DNA from: Reticulitermes lucifugus
Taxonomy: Eukaryota > Arthropoda > Insecta > Blattodea > Rhinotermitidae
NCBI GenBank assembly: GCA_026260175.1
Contig: JAKCWW010003082.1
Span: 1 to 34,045, forward strand
Reading direction: 5' to 3'
DNA length: 34,045 bases
Shown here: positions 24,058-34,045 of the stretch, in pieces
Position numbering within the stretch: the first letter of the stretch is position 1
How the letters are laid out: each line of letters starts with the position of its first letter
Program-made: the position numbers and the translations under genes
The notes under the pieces: model-generated
Database searches by the model: none
What the model was told of the DNA's origin: nothing
The model's input: only the letters and a program-made list of their open reading frames with translations

Positions 24058-24104
24058 TATCATACATCTCTTTAGCCATTGGTTGGTTAAAGAGATGTAT
24101 GATA
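24058..24104. repeat. 21-bp inverted repeat with one mismatch, 5-nt loop
   Basis: Arms 24058-24078 and 24084-24104 (TATCATACATCTCTTTA core) with loop TTGGT. The word AATTCAGAAAT occurs at 24016-24026 and again at 24104-24114, bracketing the hairpin. Confidence 0.9.
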
Positions 24105-26002
24105 ATTCAGAAATATTGTATGAGACATATGGTAGGCTTTCTTCACAGGGTTCACAGCACAAGAAAATAAATTAACAAACTGAAAAGAAATAAAACATAT
24201 CAGTCAGGGAGTCTGCTTGAATCATCCTAATCATGCAGATTATTTCACTCACTGTGAATGAGTGTGTATGAAAGGGTGATTGTGAATGTGTGTGTGAATG
24301 AGCTCGTGTATTTAAGTTTGTTTCCAATTGCAAGAAACCAGTGTCACAATTTGATAATAAAAACATATGAAGGTCCACAGGTGTAATAGAATTCTAGGAG
24401 CCTGAGGTCGATACCAACACTAAGAAAGTATTATACTATGATTTCAAAGTTTTCCACATGCCACACACACACTCTGTCCCCTGGATCAATAAGCACCAGC
24501 ATTCACACCCCTACCCACCCTTTCTTCGACATTTATATATAACGTGACAGTTAACCACGCCTGTTCAGACACTTGTTGCTTTGTTTGCCAACTGAGAAGC
24601 CGGTTCTGAATCCCATGGCTTGCCAACAGTCTTCCACACAACGGATTGGTATGTAGAAAACTAGTAGTCATGTAACATCTGTTCCCATAACTGGCAAAAC
24701 AAGCAATGGATACTAAGCTCCTAAAATATCAGACATAAACTAGGCACATGCAAAGTGAAGGAACTTTAGTTAGATAATATCCGATCACTGTAGAACATCA
24801 TGTTCAATGCCCAGGCAATCATTGCGGGATTTTGTAGTAAACTAGCAGTATTATAACCAACAAATGTAGTAAACTGTTTGGCACTGTGGCAGGTCTGTTT
24901 CAAGAGAACTTCAGTTCTGCCCTGCCAATTAGGTTTTAAACAGTGCACCACACTGAGGTGTCACTACCCCTCAGATGTACACTGTGCCTGATCAGTGAAC
25001 ATAATAATTTAATTTTGGTCCTAACCTGGCACTTGGATGGATTCAGTGTAAAGAAGTTAAATTCATAATGCATGAACACTTATAAGCTTTGCAGTGTTTG
25101 TTTAAATGTCTGCTTATATTAAGGCATTAGTACTTTTATGGACGAATGTACATTGATGAAATTTGGTACTAGAAGGTTTCTCAAAAATTATCAATAAATT
25201 CACTGTGGTTTAAACTGAGCAACATGTTGAACCACTCTGCATATATACACTTACATGCATTTTAGATTACTGCACTTCATTCAGAGTGGACTGTAGAGCA
25301 TTAGACCATGAACATAGTCTGAGGTTGGCTCATAAGCCCACCTCTTCAACCAATCACATAAATTTTTAACCTAAAACAATGACCAAAGCCAAAAATTCCA
25401 CTTACCATATCTTTCTAAAAATAATGTACAGTATATCATGTTTGTGCTCATGAAAAGTGCAACTTTTGTAAAGTGGTGCACATTAAGTTTGACCATGTTC
25501 TGCTTTCAGAGCATGGTTTTGAACATGGGCCAAAAGGATTCTGTTGCTTCATCCAAGCATCTGCCTCATGGGATACAGTATAGGTACAAATATGTGTCAT
25601 GAGAGTTAGCTCCCCAGCTAAGATTTGAATCGGTCACTGTTGCGCAGCTAAATTCACTTCATACCAAAGTAAAATTGTTAACTTTTCCACATTTAGGACA
25701 TTGTATATATTATGCACTGTTGCAATAGTTGCCAACTCACCCATATCCCTGAATATTTTACATGAGTAATTAGCATTATAGCTTCATATACAGAAGATCC
25801 AAGATCTGATTCTCTTGTAGAAGGCAGCTATTTTTAACTGAGGATTTTAAGACTTTCCTTAGTCCTGCCAAGCAAATAAACAGGTTAAAATGACTTCCCT
25901 TAACATTCTTCCCAGTTATTCACTAATTTGACGCTATGTAATCTCTGCAGTTGAAAAAAATGTTATATAAACTATGAAACAACCATTTATCAGCTGTTTC
26001 AG

Positions 26003-26157
26003 CTGTGCTGCTTCTGTCAATTGTCTATATTGTGCTGGTGGATGCGAAGGATGAGTGTCAGGTGACACCAGTCATACATGTCCTGCAGTACCCAGGCTGT
26101 GTGCCTAAACCCATCCCATCATTTGCTTGCACCGGTCGCTGCAGCAGTTACCTTCAG
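26003..26157 (+). CDS. burs: burs coding exon 2
   Basis: Acceptor TTTCAG ends at 26002; an alternative acceptor ATCAG ends at 25993 and would add three residues (VSA) in the same phase. Encodes the signal-peptide core and the first four knot cysteines, ending YLQ at CAG|GTAACT. Confidence 0.92.
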
Positions 26158-29100
26158 GTAACTCTGCCCATTTCACACTGGATTCATCCATTGGTTTATA
26201 AACATGGTAGCTGGTTCCTTGACACATTTAGGGCAGTATTTTAAACTCTGTTATTATTTAAAATAGCAATGTAATAGAATTTGGATTATATGCAAACGTA
26301 GCATACGTAGAGGGGGGGAAAAAAAGAAGTGTAAACAAAACTGGCTGAAATATTTTACAGAGATGAAAAATGGATGAGAGAACAATCTCAGAGATAATAA
26401 TAGGGAAATAGGTTATGAGCTTGTAATATGGGCTGTCCTGGCTCAGAACAGGGTCCACTCATGAACTCTCTGCTGACTGTGTTGAATAGCTAACACAGCA
26501 GGTCAGTGATACAACAGCTGAATCAATTCCTCATTTCTGTATTTATGTTCATGCAAATATACGCTTAACAATAAGATCTTGAAGTCTTGGAACACATAAG
26601 ACTACATATAATTTTAGACGTTTATGAACATACTCATATGTATGTTAACTTGCATGATTTGAAGTTTTCACAACGCTGCTGATTAAGATTAAAGTATCCT
26701 GAGAAGTTTTTAATATCCATCAACACTGCTTCGTTTATTCATAGGTTTTAGTCTCTGCATCACCAGAATACCTGGATGGCATTCAAAACACACCATAACA
26801 TAACCTTTGGATCTTAATAAAGGCAATAAGTATTTTTCATAAATTTTATTTGTAAGTGTATACATATTGGACTAGTGGGAATTCATGTTATTCAATTCCA
26901 GCCAAATGTGTACTTCACTAATAGATTAAAGTTACAAAAAAACTGTACATCTAAAGGAGCATTATTAACACACAAAATGGACAGTTTAATGAAGAGTTGT
27001 TATAGCATGTTAACTTTAAAGCAACACTTGCTTCAGTAACCATGCAAGATTATACTGGTGAAATCAGATATTAGAATCAAACACTCTCCTGCTACCAAAT
27101 TATTTGAAAGCCTAATATTCTATATACAGTAGACCCTCAGTTTAATGGACCCCCATTTAGCATAGCTCTGACTTAACAGACCAAATTTTGTGGACTTCTT
27201 TGCTAGTACCAGAGCAGTCTGGTAAACACTCGATAACTGTTACAAGAATTTTGAACTTTTTGTGCATTCATTGTCATAACATTTGTTGCTAATATTGTTT
27301 CAAAAAGAAAAGTTCTTTACATCCTCATGAATTGTATCTACCGCCTTTGAAAAGAAAAGACGAGTTGTCATTCTTTACACCATCTGTCTTCGTCTTCACG
27401 ATGACCAGACAAATCCACAAAATATTTTTAACAAACTCAGTTCCTTTGGAAACTTTTTTATTTTTTCCTTAAAGTTAAGAAGTATGAGGCCCAAGAGAGA
27501 TAAGAAAGAATCTTGAGTGCATTTAAGTGTAATGCAAAAGCCAGAATTGACAAGCAACAATCTGGTGAGTCTGACCAATCACCTCATGAACAGATTAATG
27601 CTATAAACCAGGTTGTGCAAGCCTTTTTACTTTTTTTCCTTAAAGTTAAGAAGTATGAGGCCCAAGAGAGATAAGAAAGAATCTTGAGTGCATTTAAGTA
27701 TAATGCAAAAGCCAGAATTGACAAGCAACAATCTGGTGAGCCTGACCAATCACCTCATGAACAGATTAATGCTATATTAACCAGGTTGTGCCAGCAGTTT
27801 AACTGATTACAAATTTAACTTGCTTCTTAGAATGAAAAAAAAAAGGGCCATTGTGAGAGGGTGAACATAATTTCAGTTTGACTTTTCTCTTGACTTTATT
27901 GGCCATTCGCCAAAATAATTTCTCACTACCAAGCAGGCATCTCAATGACTATTAAGTATTTCTATGTCTACTAATTGGTACTGTACGTAAAATTTATGTA
28001 TGCAAACATGAAACCTACAACATTTATTAGTACTGTGCACAGGAACTGGCAGCAATGTGCAAAGTGTTGCATGTGCACTACTTTGGGATTTTGACATGAC
28101 TTACTTTTTTATGTTTAATAATTTATGAAATCACACAATAACACAATTTTCATTAATTGACAACTATGTTACTACCTTATCCAGCCCTTTTTTTCCATGG
28201 CACAACAGCCCCTAGTAGGCCAGGGCATCCTCATTAATGACGTTTCATGATCACACTCATTTAGACACACCACGCTTGGTAGGCTTCCTCTGGATGAGTG
28301 ATCAGCCACACGCAGAGACCTCTTCCTGACAACACACAATACTCATCAAACACAAACATCCAGGCCCCTGGTAGGATTCAAACCCACAATCCCAGCAAAT
28401 GAGCAGCCGCAAACCCACACCTTAGACTGCACAGCCACTGGGATCAGCACCTTATCCAGCACTGATCATTCAAAAAATATGGCCACTTTTCTTATAGGTA
28501 ATGTGTTCCACCCTGGAAAAAATCCTGCTGGCACTGATGGTAATGTGCACTTTACATTCACATAAGACAGGGAAATGCATAAAAACACAAATCAGAGTAT
28601 GTGTTATGCTGGAAAAGTTACTATTTGCAAATTACAAATTCTTAGCAATTAAAAGAAAAGAATACAGTTGCAGATGTCTGTGTAATAACAAATGACAAAA
28701 AGGTAGGTTTTTCTTTTGTCCAACCACCTCATGTACAAGATGACTCAATACCAGATTGGTGATCTCACCATGTTATGACTACCAACAGGTTTCGGGCTCC
28801 AAGATCTGGCAGATGGAACGCTCGTGCATGTGCTGTCAGGAAAGCGGCGAACGTGAAGCAAACGTCTCTCTGTTTTGTCCAAAAGCCAAAGCTGGTGAGC
28901 GAAAATTCAGGAAGGTGAGTTTGTTAGGACATTTGAAGTATGAGATCTAAACTCATGTTAGAAAATGATTACCACCACCACCACACTTGGAACACTGTAT
29001 GTCATGTACAGCAATTATTAGATACTCTCTTCACTTGCAGTTCATTTTAAAGACTCATTTTCTCATACACATTAGAATGAGTTGTAGAAAACCACTGTTG

Positions 29101-32100
29101 TCATTAATTTGCCGTCAATAACTCGAACTATGTAGCTGGGGAACCACAACGTAGCCCGCGCAAGTTGCCTGTAAAGAAGTAATTATCAGGTAGTTTACAT
29201 GCACGAGGTTAACTGTTAAGAGCGTTTGAAAGATTTTGTAAGAAAGAGGACTCGTAACAAATTGAAACTAACCTGAAGACATGGCTCTTGCCTAAGTTGC
29301 CTCCTGAAGTACAGCTCCTGAAGCTAGTCTAGCTGGCCACCCCTGCTATATAGGATTAAATGATTAATGAAATGGAAAGAACAAGGAAGCAGTCACAGCC
29401 TACAAGAACTACCATATTTCCCAGGCCATAAGGTGCACTATGACCCTGCAAAATATCATACAAAAATTCTCTGCATCTTACAATCTGAAAGTGACTTTTA
29501 AAGCAACTGAGATTCCCACATTTGGTGGTGGAATAATGATGGTTAACACATGGAAGGAGAAACACAAAGCTTAACTGTCGATTGCTCCTCATGCTAATTG
29601 TTCAGCAGCATGTGTTTCCAAGTACCATGCAGTGATAATGAGTTGACTACAAACAAATATCTATAGATCACAGCCTTAATGTAAAGAACTGGATAACAGA
29701 TCCCAGAAACAAGAGAATTTGTGTGCCTAAAAATTGGTCATTTTTGAAGAAGAAATGAGTGATTGCACATGGCACCACTGATTTTTCTGGGATGTCATGG
29801 TGTTAATTTCAGTATACTGTATAGATGGGACAATTCAATGAACATTAAAAATAAGTACAGTAGAACCTTGGTTATCCAAACTTCACTTAATTGAAATTCG
29901 GGTTAACTGAAATGCCTGTAAGGCGCTGCGATTCCCAGAACTGCCTGCCGTGAGACACCTCTGAGCCTCTCCCCATCAGTTTGTTGTGAAAAGTTGACGG
30001 GTGCGGACGAGTGGCAAATTGACATGTGTGTGCTTCTTACAGTGCAGTTTTAAAATGTCATTCAACAGTGATTCCAAACAATTCGGCTTCAGATTGGGTA
30101 AAATCGAAATCCGAAGAACATTCGTCTAAAATGCCGAATGGAGGGACATTGCAGCCAAAAAAGTTGTGAAAAAAAGTTCAAACGAAAATATCAGATTTTT
30201 TTCGTAGAAATTTGTAGTATTGTATTATCATACACTTTCTTGTGCCATAAATTTTATTAACATAAGACATGTTTCTGAATAAATGTTATTTTTATTGCAC
30301 CTCATCACGCCAAGCCGAATTTCCGAAATTGGGTCCGCCCTTTATTTCGGATAATCGAGGTTCTATTGTACTAGTTAATAAGGAAACAATGTTGAAAATA
30401 TAGAAATTAATTGTGGTACCAATGCTCCTATACGGGAGTGGCAATGGAATGTAATAAAACAGCATGAACAAAGAGCTGAGATGATGGCAGACATAGAATT
30501 TCTGAGGTCAACTGCAGGATATACATTATATGACCAAAAAACAAATGAAATCAACTATGCATACTCAAACTAGAATATAATAAAAGAAGCCAGCAAAGTA
30601 CAAAACAAAAAATTTGCAATTTCAGTTTCATGACTGCTGCTAGGAAGAAATTGTTTTGCACTTCCTCAGATTAGCAACATGGATAAAGTTCCTCTAACTC
30701 CCCATCAAACAAGACTGGCCATTATGTTATCACTGCTAAAGTGATCATGATTAAACCATCTGGCCATGACAAATGTGGGCTCAGCAGGGCCCTTGAGGAA
30801 ACCAAATATGATGTCCTCTCTGAAGGAAGTTAAAAGTTCAGACAATAACAACTTATCATGATGGTGATAGCAGTAAGTTAGATTCATACTCCACTGCCAT
30901 TTTTTTGAGTAAGTATTTGTGAATTGGAGCTTCAATATTTATTTCCTAAATTTGCCATCTGAAATCTTGGTGCTTTATGGTCCAGGAAATATGGTACTAC
31001 CACTTCATATAAGGAGTAACTGAAGAAAACTACAAAAAAACCTCGCTCAGAACAGCCAATGATTCACCCGTCACACACAACAGGCACATCACAACTATAA
31101 GTATAGTAGTGTATTGCCTTTATATTGATTTCTTTGGTTTGCAGTTGCATCTAAAGTTGCAGACATTAAAGTTAAAATTTGGCAGACAGCAACATACACA
31201 CTTCTATCAAAAAGAATCAAGCCAAGGAATAACATAGTTAAATTCTGTGTGTAGCAATTAGGCAAATATGGTATCTACAGATTGAAGAATAAATTAAACT
31301 CTGTATTGTGAACCTCATGCAAGGCATAGTCAGAAACAATAATCTAGTCTTGCATGTGAAGTCACACAGTTTGCAGCTTCAACACAGTAGGAATTGATAG
31401 ATAGGATCACACTGTCCACAGCACACTCCTTTCCCTTCTCATGTCCTTGCATACAGATGCCATGGCTTGTGGTGCAGTCTATACACTTGTACCCTTTGCA
31501 TGCAGAGTGATACAGGAGTCCAGCTGAAAGTGGAAACCTGCTATAGAATCTACGAACCCACTCCTACAATCTGTATTATGTGACTGCATGTTAGAGCAGT
31601 GTTGGAAATGGCCTCCTTCAACTCAGACATGCTTGACAAAAGGCTAATTGTTGGAAACTTTTAACTTCATGTCTAGACACTGCCAATCCTGTGTACCTCA
31701 TGATTTCTTTAAGTTCATCCTGTGTGTGTGTATGTGTGGACTGTTCTCATGTGTTTTCTTTGAAACTTATATATAACTCATCTGATGATTTGGTCCCCAA
31801 AAATGTTAGGTGGCCACTTGATCATTGTATGTCCAGTTCCAGTCTTGCTGAAACAACCTACATTCCTTATCCTCATCACTTACACTTTCAAACAATGGTG
31901 CAATAATTTGTCCAATATACCATTCTGAATTTACTGTGTCCAGAAAGAAAATATGTTCCACTGAACAGCATCTGTTATCGTATTTACATGGCTGTTTACC
32001 ACGTCACACCAGGTTAGCAATGGGTCAACTTCACAACTACACACTGCCTCACAGAACCAGTTACAAACGTACCCTCATAACACATCCTGCCTCCTGGAGC

Positions 32101-33445
32101 TTTTACACAACTATAAATTTGTGTGGTTTAAAATGAAACAATTTTGTGGCTACATGTACAGATGACTGATTTCCTGTGGCAACTGTTTTACGATTTCTGT
32201 GGAGATGTTTCTAAACATGATCCAGTACCTATGTATCTTCTGACAGAACACGCTGCATTTGCTGTCGCTTCATTATCTGGGAATGCATTGTTCAAAATTG
32301 TTCACCAGTAGATGTATTGTTGATTTCTACAGGAATTGAAGCACCAAAAACTTATCCTCTAAATTTGCTACAATACTTTTTAAATGATTTCTGTCTTGTA
32401 TATGTTTCCAACATAAAAATCCTCTTTATTATGGTGCACTGCATATTCACAAACAAAACCAATTTAATCCACAATGAAAAGCTTCTCTGTTGCACTGTAT
32501 TTACATTCACCAACCACACAAGACAGTGTACTACATACATAACAAAAAATTATGCGATAATAGAGCATAATCATAAGTGATGTGATAAGCTTGGCTATCT
32601 GGAATTCACCCTACTACTGGTTAGGCTGCCACTAATATGTTTCGCACATACACGTACCAAGTCACAGCTGGGGGGAAGTGGTCAACTGCCATGTACAGCA
32701 AAATGAATATTTTAAATAAAAAACAGATTTTAAACTATAGAGCCAAATAAAAGGAAATCCAATAAACGATTACAATTTTTTAAAGTTCATAATTTCTCTT
32801 AAGGGCAGTCATTGCAATTACTTGTCCCAGGCACTAAAATACTTGCTATGCCACTGCATCTATTCACAGAAGTACAATCAAATAGACAAAAAAGATATCA
32901 AGAACATGACTTGAATCTGACAGTCCTATCTACCATGAACAGAAAGGCAAAAGCTTCTAAATTTTCTAGTCAATTAGGTGGAGTTTTAGGAACAGAATTT
33001 AAACCAACCTCTTCCTAGCCTAGGAATATGCTTCACATGAATGTTGTCATAGGAGACCTCAAACATTCATTCTGGAGTTAGTGAATAGGTAACAAAGTCA
33101 CAGACATTTCCATGATCTTTCTGCACCTCACACACATCACTGGTTTATGTGAACTCACTAATGGAGGGTGGGGCAGGAGTATTTCTGGAGCCATGGCTAA
33201 AACCCAATACTATAATCCAACTTGTTCTTAATCTTGGGATTAATGAAAATGTCCTTTTCTCTGTGCTGTAATATTCCAGTTTCCTCATTCTTTCATGTTA
33301 CTTTGTGCAGGTGAGCACAAAAGCACCATTAGAATGTATGTGTCGGCCATGCTCAACAGTGGAAGAAAGTGCAGTCATCCCACAGGAAATAGCTGGCTAT
33401 GCAGATGAAGGTCCACTCAGCAACCACTTCAGAAAGTCTCTGTAA
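26003..33445 (+). CDS. burs: Bursicon subunit alpha (burs); start exon not identified
   Basis: Visible coding exons 26003-26157, 28789-28914 and 33311-33445 encode 137 residues plus TAA, after one residue split across the missing junction. The product is the alpha subunit of bursicon, secreted as the heterodimer partner of the pburs product 7 kb upstream. Exon 2 begins inside a signal peptide (VLLLSIVYIVLVDA). Next come DECQVTPVIHVLQYPGC, CVPKPIPSFACTGRC, GSKIWQMERSCMCCQESGER, LFCPKAK, APLECMCRPC, IPQEIAGYADEGPL and NHFRKSL, all hallmark family blocks. Eleven cysteines are present (four, four and three per exon). The frame at 26005 opens with GTG and an upstream in-frame TGA (25975-25977) precludes a local ATG, so a first coding exon ending in phase 1 must exist. 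Both visible introns are phase 0. No disabling change seen. Confidence 0.96.
27127..27230 (+). mobile_element. Tigger/pogo-like element, left end only
   Basis: CAGTAGACCCTCAGTTTAATG preceded by TA matches the terminal-repeat style of the elements at 1817 and 29858. I find no matching right end, so the element is truncated or its end has decayed. The downstream duplicated segment may be its interior. Confidence 0.55.
27458..27796. repeat. Tandem duplication, 171-bp unit, two copies
   Basis: Copy 1 (about 27458-27624) and copy 2 (about 27629-27796) share the long block AAAGTTAAGAAGTATGAGGC to CAGATTAATGCTATA at an offset of 171, with only a few substitutions and one 2-nt indel. One frame reads FKYNAKARIDKQQSGEPDQS and PHEQINAILTRLCQQF in copy 2, which looks like decayed coding sequence, perhaps transposase-related. 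Lies in burs intron 2. Confidence 0.92.
28190..28447 (-). mobile_element. tRNA-derived SINE in burs intron 2, minus strand
   Basis: Read on the minus strand, it opens near 28447 with CCCAGTGGCTGTGCAG (A-box-like) and then has GGGTTTGAATCC (complement of 28373-28384), a good match to the pol III B box GGTTCGANTCC. The body extends to about 28190. Inserted opposite to burs. Confidence 0.75.
28789..28914 (+). CDS. burs: burs coding exon 3
   Basis: Acceptor CCAACAG, then VSGSKIWQMERSCMCCQESG to ERKFRK, 42 codons, four cysteines. Ends at AAG|GTGAGT, a strong donor. Confidence 0.97.
29858..30368. mobile_element. Tigger/pogo-like element, 511 bp, in burs intron 3
   Basis: Left end CAGTAGAACCTTGGTTATCC and inverse of right end CAATAGAACCTCGATTATCC are terminal inverted repeats, with TA on both sides (29856-29857 and 30369-30370). 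A central ATG (about 30057) opens a short frame MSFNSDSKQFGFRLGKIEI before stops. That is compatible with the remnant N-terminus of a Tigger-type transposase, so this looks like an internally deleted copy. Confidence 0.85.
30371..33310. other. burs: Rest of burs intron 3
   Basis: AT-rich intronic sequence with short unremarkable ORFs, a brief (GT)n run at about 31720-31735 and the diverged repeat copy at 32700-32857. No further coding exon is needed, because exons 3 and 4 join into the expected protein. Confidence 0.6.
32700..32857. repeat. Diverged interspersed repeat (partner of 15820-15990)
   Basis: Older-looking copy of the family at 15820-15990, with fewer CpGs. Ends CTTGCTATGCCACTG. 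Confidence 0.55.
33311..33445 (+). CDS. burs: burs coding exon 4 (terminal)
   Basis: Acceptor TTTGTGCAG, then VSTKAPLECMCRPC to NHFRKSL and TAA at 33443-33445. Three cysteines. The C-terminal IPQEIAGYADEGPL is strongly conserved in the alpha family. Confidence 0.97.
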   Translation: MSTKAPLECMCRPCSTVEESAVIPQEIAGYADEGPLSNHFRKSL

Positions 33446-33481
33446 GACTGACATGTCAGTGAACCTGTTTTATTACTGTTT

Positions 33482-33487
33482 AATAAA
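33482..33487 (+). terminator. Candidate burs poly(A) signal
   Basis: AATAAA 37 nt after the stop codon, followed by a GT/T-rich element (GTGTTTTTCTTC, 33491-33502) typical of downstream cleavage elements. A second AATAAA is at 33521-33526. Confidence 0.6.
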
Positions 33488-33526
33488 ACTGTGTTTTTCT
33501 TCAGTATGGGAAATTAATTTAATAAA

Positions 33527-33979
33527 AATTAAGTTACTGAAATATCATATATATACCCCCAAATCCTTTGTCTCTGATAACTGCATAGTGCAGGACACTG
33601 TACACTCCACAGTTAATCTGATGACATAAATATGTACTCTAATAAAATGGATAAAAATTCCTGAAATGTTTTCAATTCTTTACAACATCCCACCAAACTA
33701 AAGGTTATACAAACAAAAGCTGTATGTAACACCCTGGAGAATCATTATTACCTAATGGCACAGTACCATTTGGGACTGACAAATGACCTTGACTGTTACC
33801 CCACCCTGCATATTTAACAAGTGACAAAACCACAAAACAAATAGGTCACGATAGAAGACTCCTGGTTAGAATATGAACAAAATGTACTGCATATAAAATT
33901 ATATTAATGAAAAAATTATACCTTTGGATTTAAGAGAGAAGTAATTAGTGTGTGTAAAGCTGTGCACATTTTAATATGT

Positions 33980-33982
<3 letters not shown>
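33527..33982. other. Downstream of burs, nothing recognised
   Basis: AT-rich intergenic sequence with no ORF of note beyond the burs 3' region. Confidence 0.55.
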
Positions 33983-34018
<36 letters not shown>

Positions 34019-34045
34019 AGAAGAGAGAGGAAGAAGAGAGAGAGA
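33983..34045. repeat. (TA)n then purine (GA/GAA)n microsatellite
   Basis: A TA run to about 34013, followed by AGAAG/AGAG repeats to the window edge. Confidence 0.95.

Larger units (their letters stand above)
21791..25999. other. Intergenic stretch 5' of visible burs exons
   Basis: Holds two hairpins (annotated separately), a possible SINE remnant at 23690-23830 (GTTTTGAATCTCAGCC resembles a B box), short GTGAATG repeats at 24250-24300, and another B-box-like motif on the minus strand near 25620-25640. The missing first coding exon of burs and its promoter should lie in this stretch or further upstream. Confidence 0.5.

Noticed and set aside
26005-26244. burs exon 2 taken as a complete ORF starting at 26005
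   Set aside because: The first codon is GTG, not ATG, and the frame past 26157 is intronic (CAG|GTAACT). It is an internal exon.
1-34045. CRISPR arrays, tRNA or rRNA genes, operons
   Set aside because: None seen. The only tRNA-like sequences are SINE heads with diverged boxes and no intact cloverleaf.

Overview
This is eukaryotic, almost certainly insect, nuclear DNA: AT-rich, intron-bearing, dominated by introns and old repeats, with no bacterial-style gene packing. The repeat content (tRNA-derived SINEs, Tigger/pogo-like elements with CAGTA-type inverted ends, non-LTR retrotransposon remnants, and a conceptual peptide of the type [16 protein letters not shown]) resembles what I associate with cockroach and termite genomes. 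Blattodea is my best guess, from memory of repeat families and not from a search.

The window carries one clear biological unit: both subunits of the tanning hormone bursicon, head to tail on the + strand. The beta subunit (pburs, partner of bursicon) has three coding exons at 12614-12749, 17497-17621 and 18540-18710, giving 143 residues with 11 cysteines. The alpha subunit (burs) has coding exons at 26003-26157, 28789-28914 and 33311-33445, giving 137 visible residues with 11 cysteines. A short first coding exon of burs, holding the start codon, must lie upstream and is not identified with confidence. The two secreted cystine-knot proteins form a heterodimer that activates the receptor LGR2 (rickets) and drives cuticle tanning and wing expansion after ecdysis. 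The short distance between the genes would suit co-regulation.

Layout: 1-12613 is intergenic, with a microsatellite, a possible small membrane-protein ORF on the minus strand near the left edge, a 175-bp Tigger-like MITE, SINE pieces, a broken non-LTR reverse transcriptase and two hairpins. 12614-18710 is pburs; its first intron contains a CpG-rich stretch (about 14940-16920) and a few unrecognised protein-like segments. 18711-26002 lies between the genes (SINE, LINE 3' end, two hairpins). 26003-33445 is burs, with a 171-bp tandem duplication, a SINE and a 511-bp Tigger-like element in its introns. 33446-34045 is its 3' end and simple repeats.

The most notable points are a non-canonical GC-AG intron in pburs, tandem acceptors before burs exon 2, a burs acceptor that overlaps a donor-like motif, the CpG-rich stretch inside pburs intron 1, and several near-perfect foldbacks with 4-5-nt loops.
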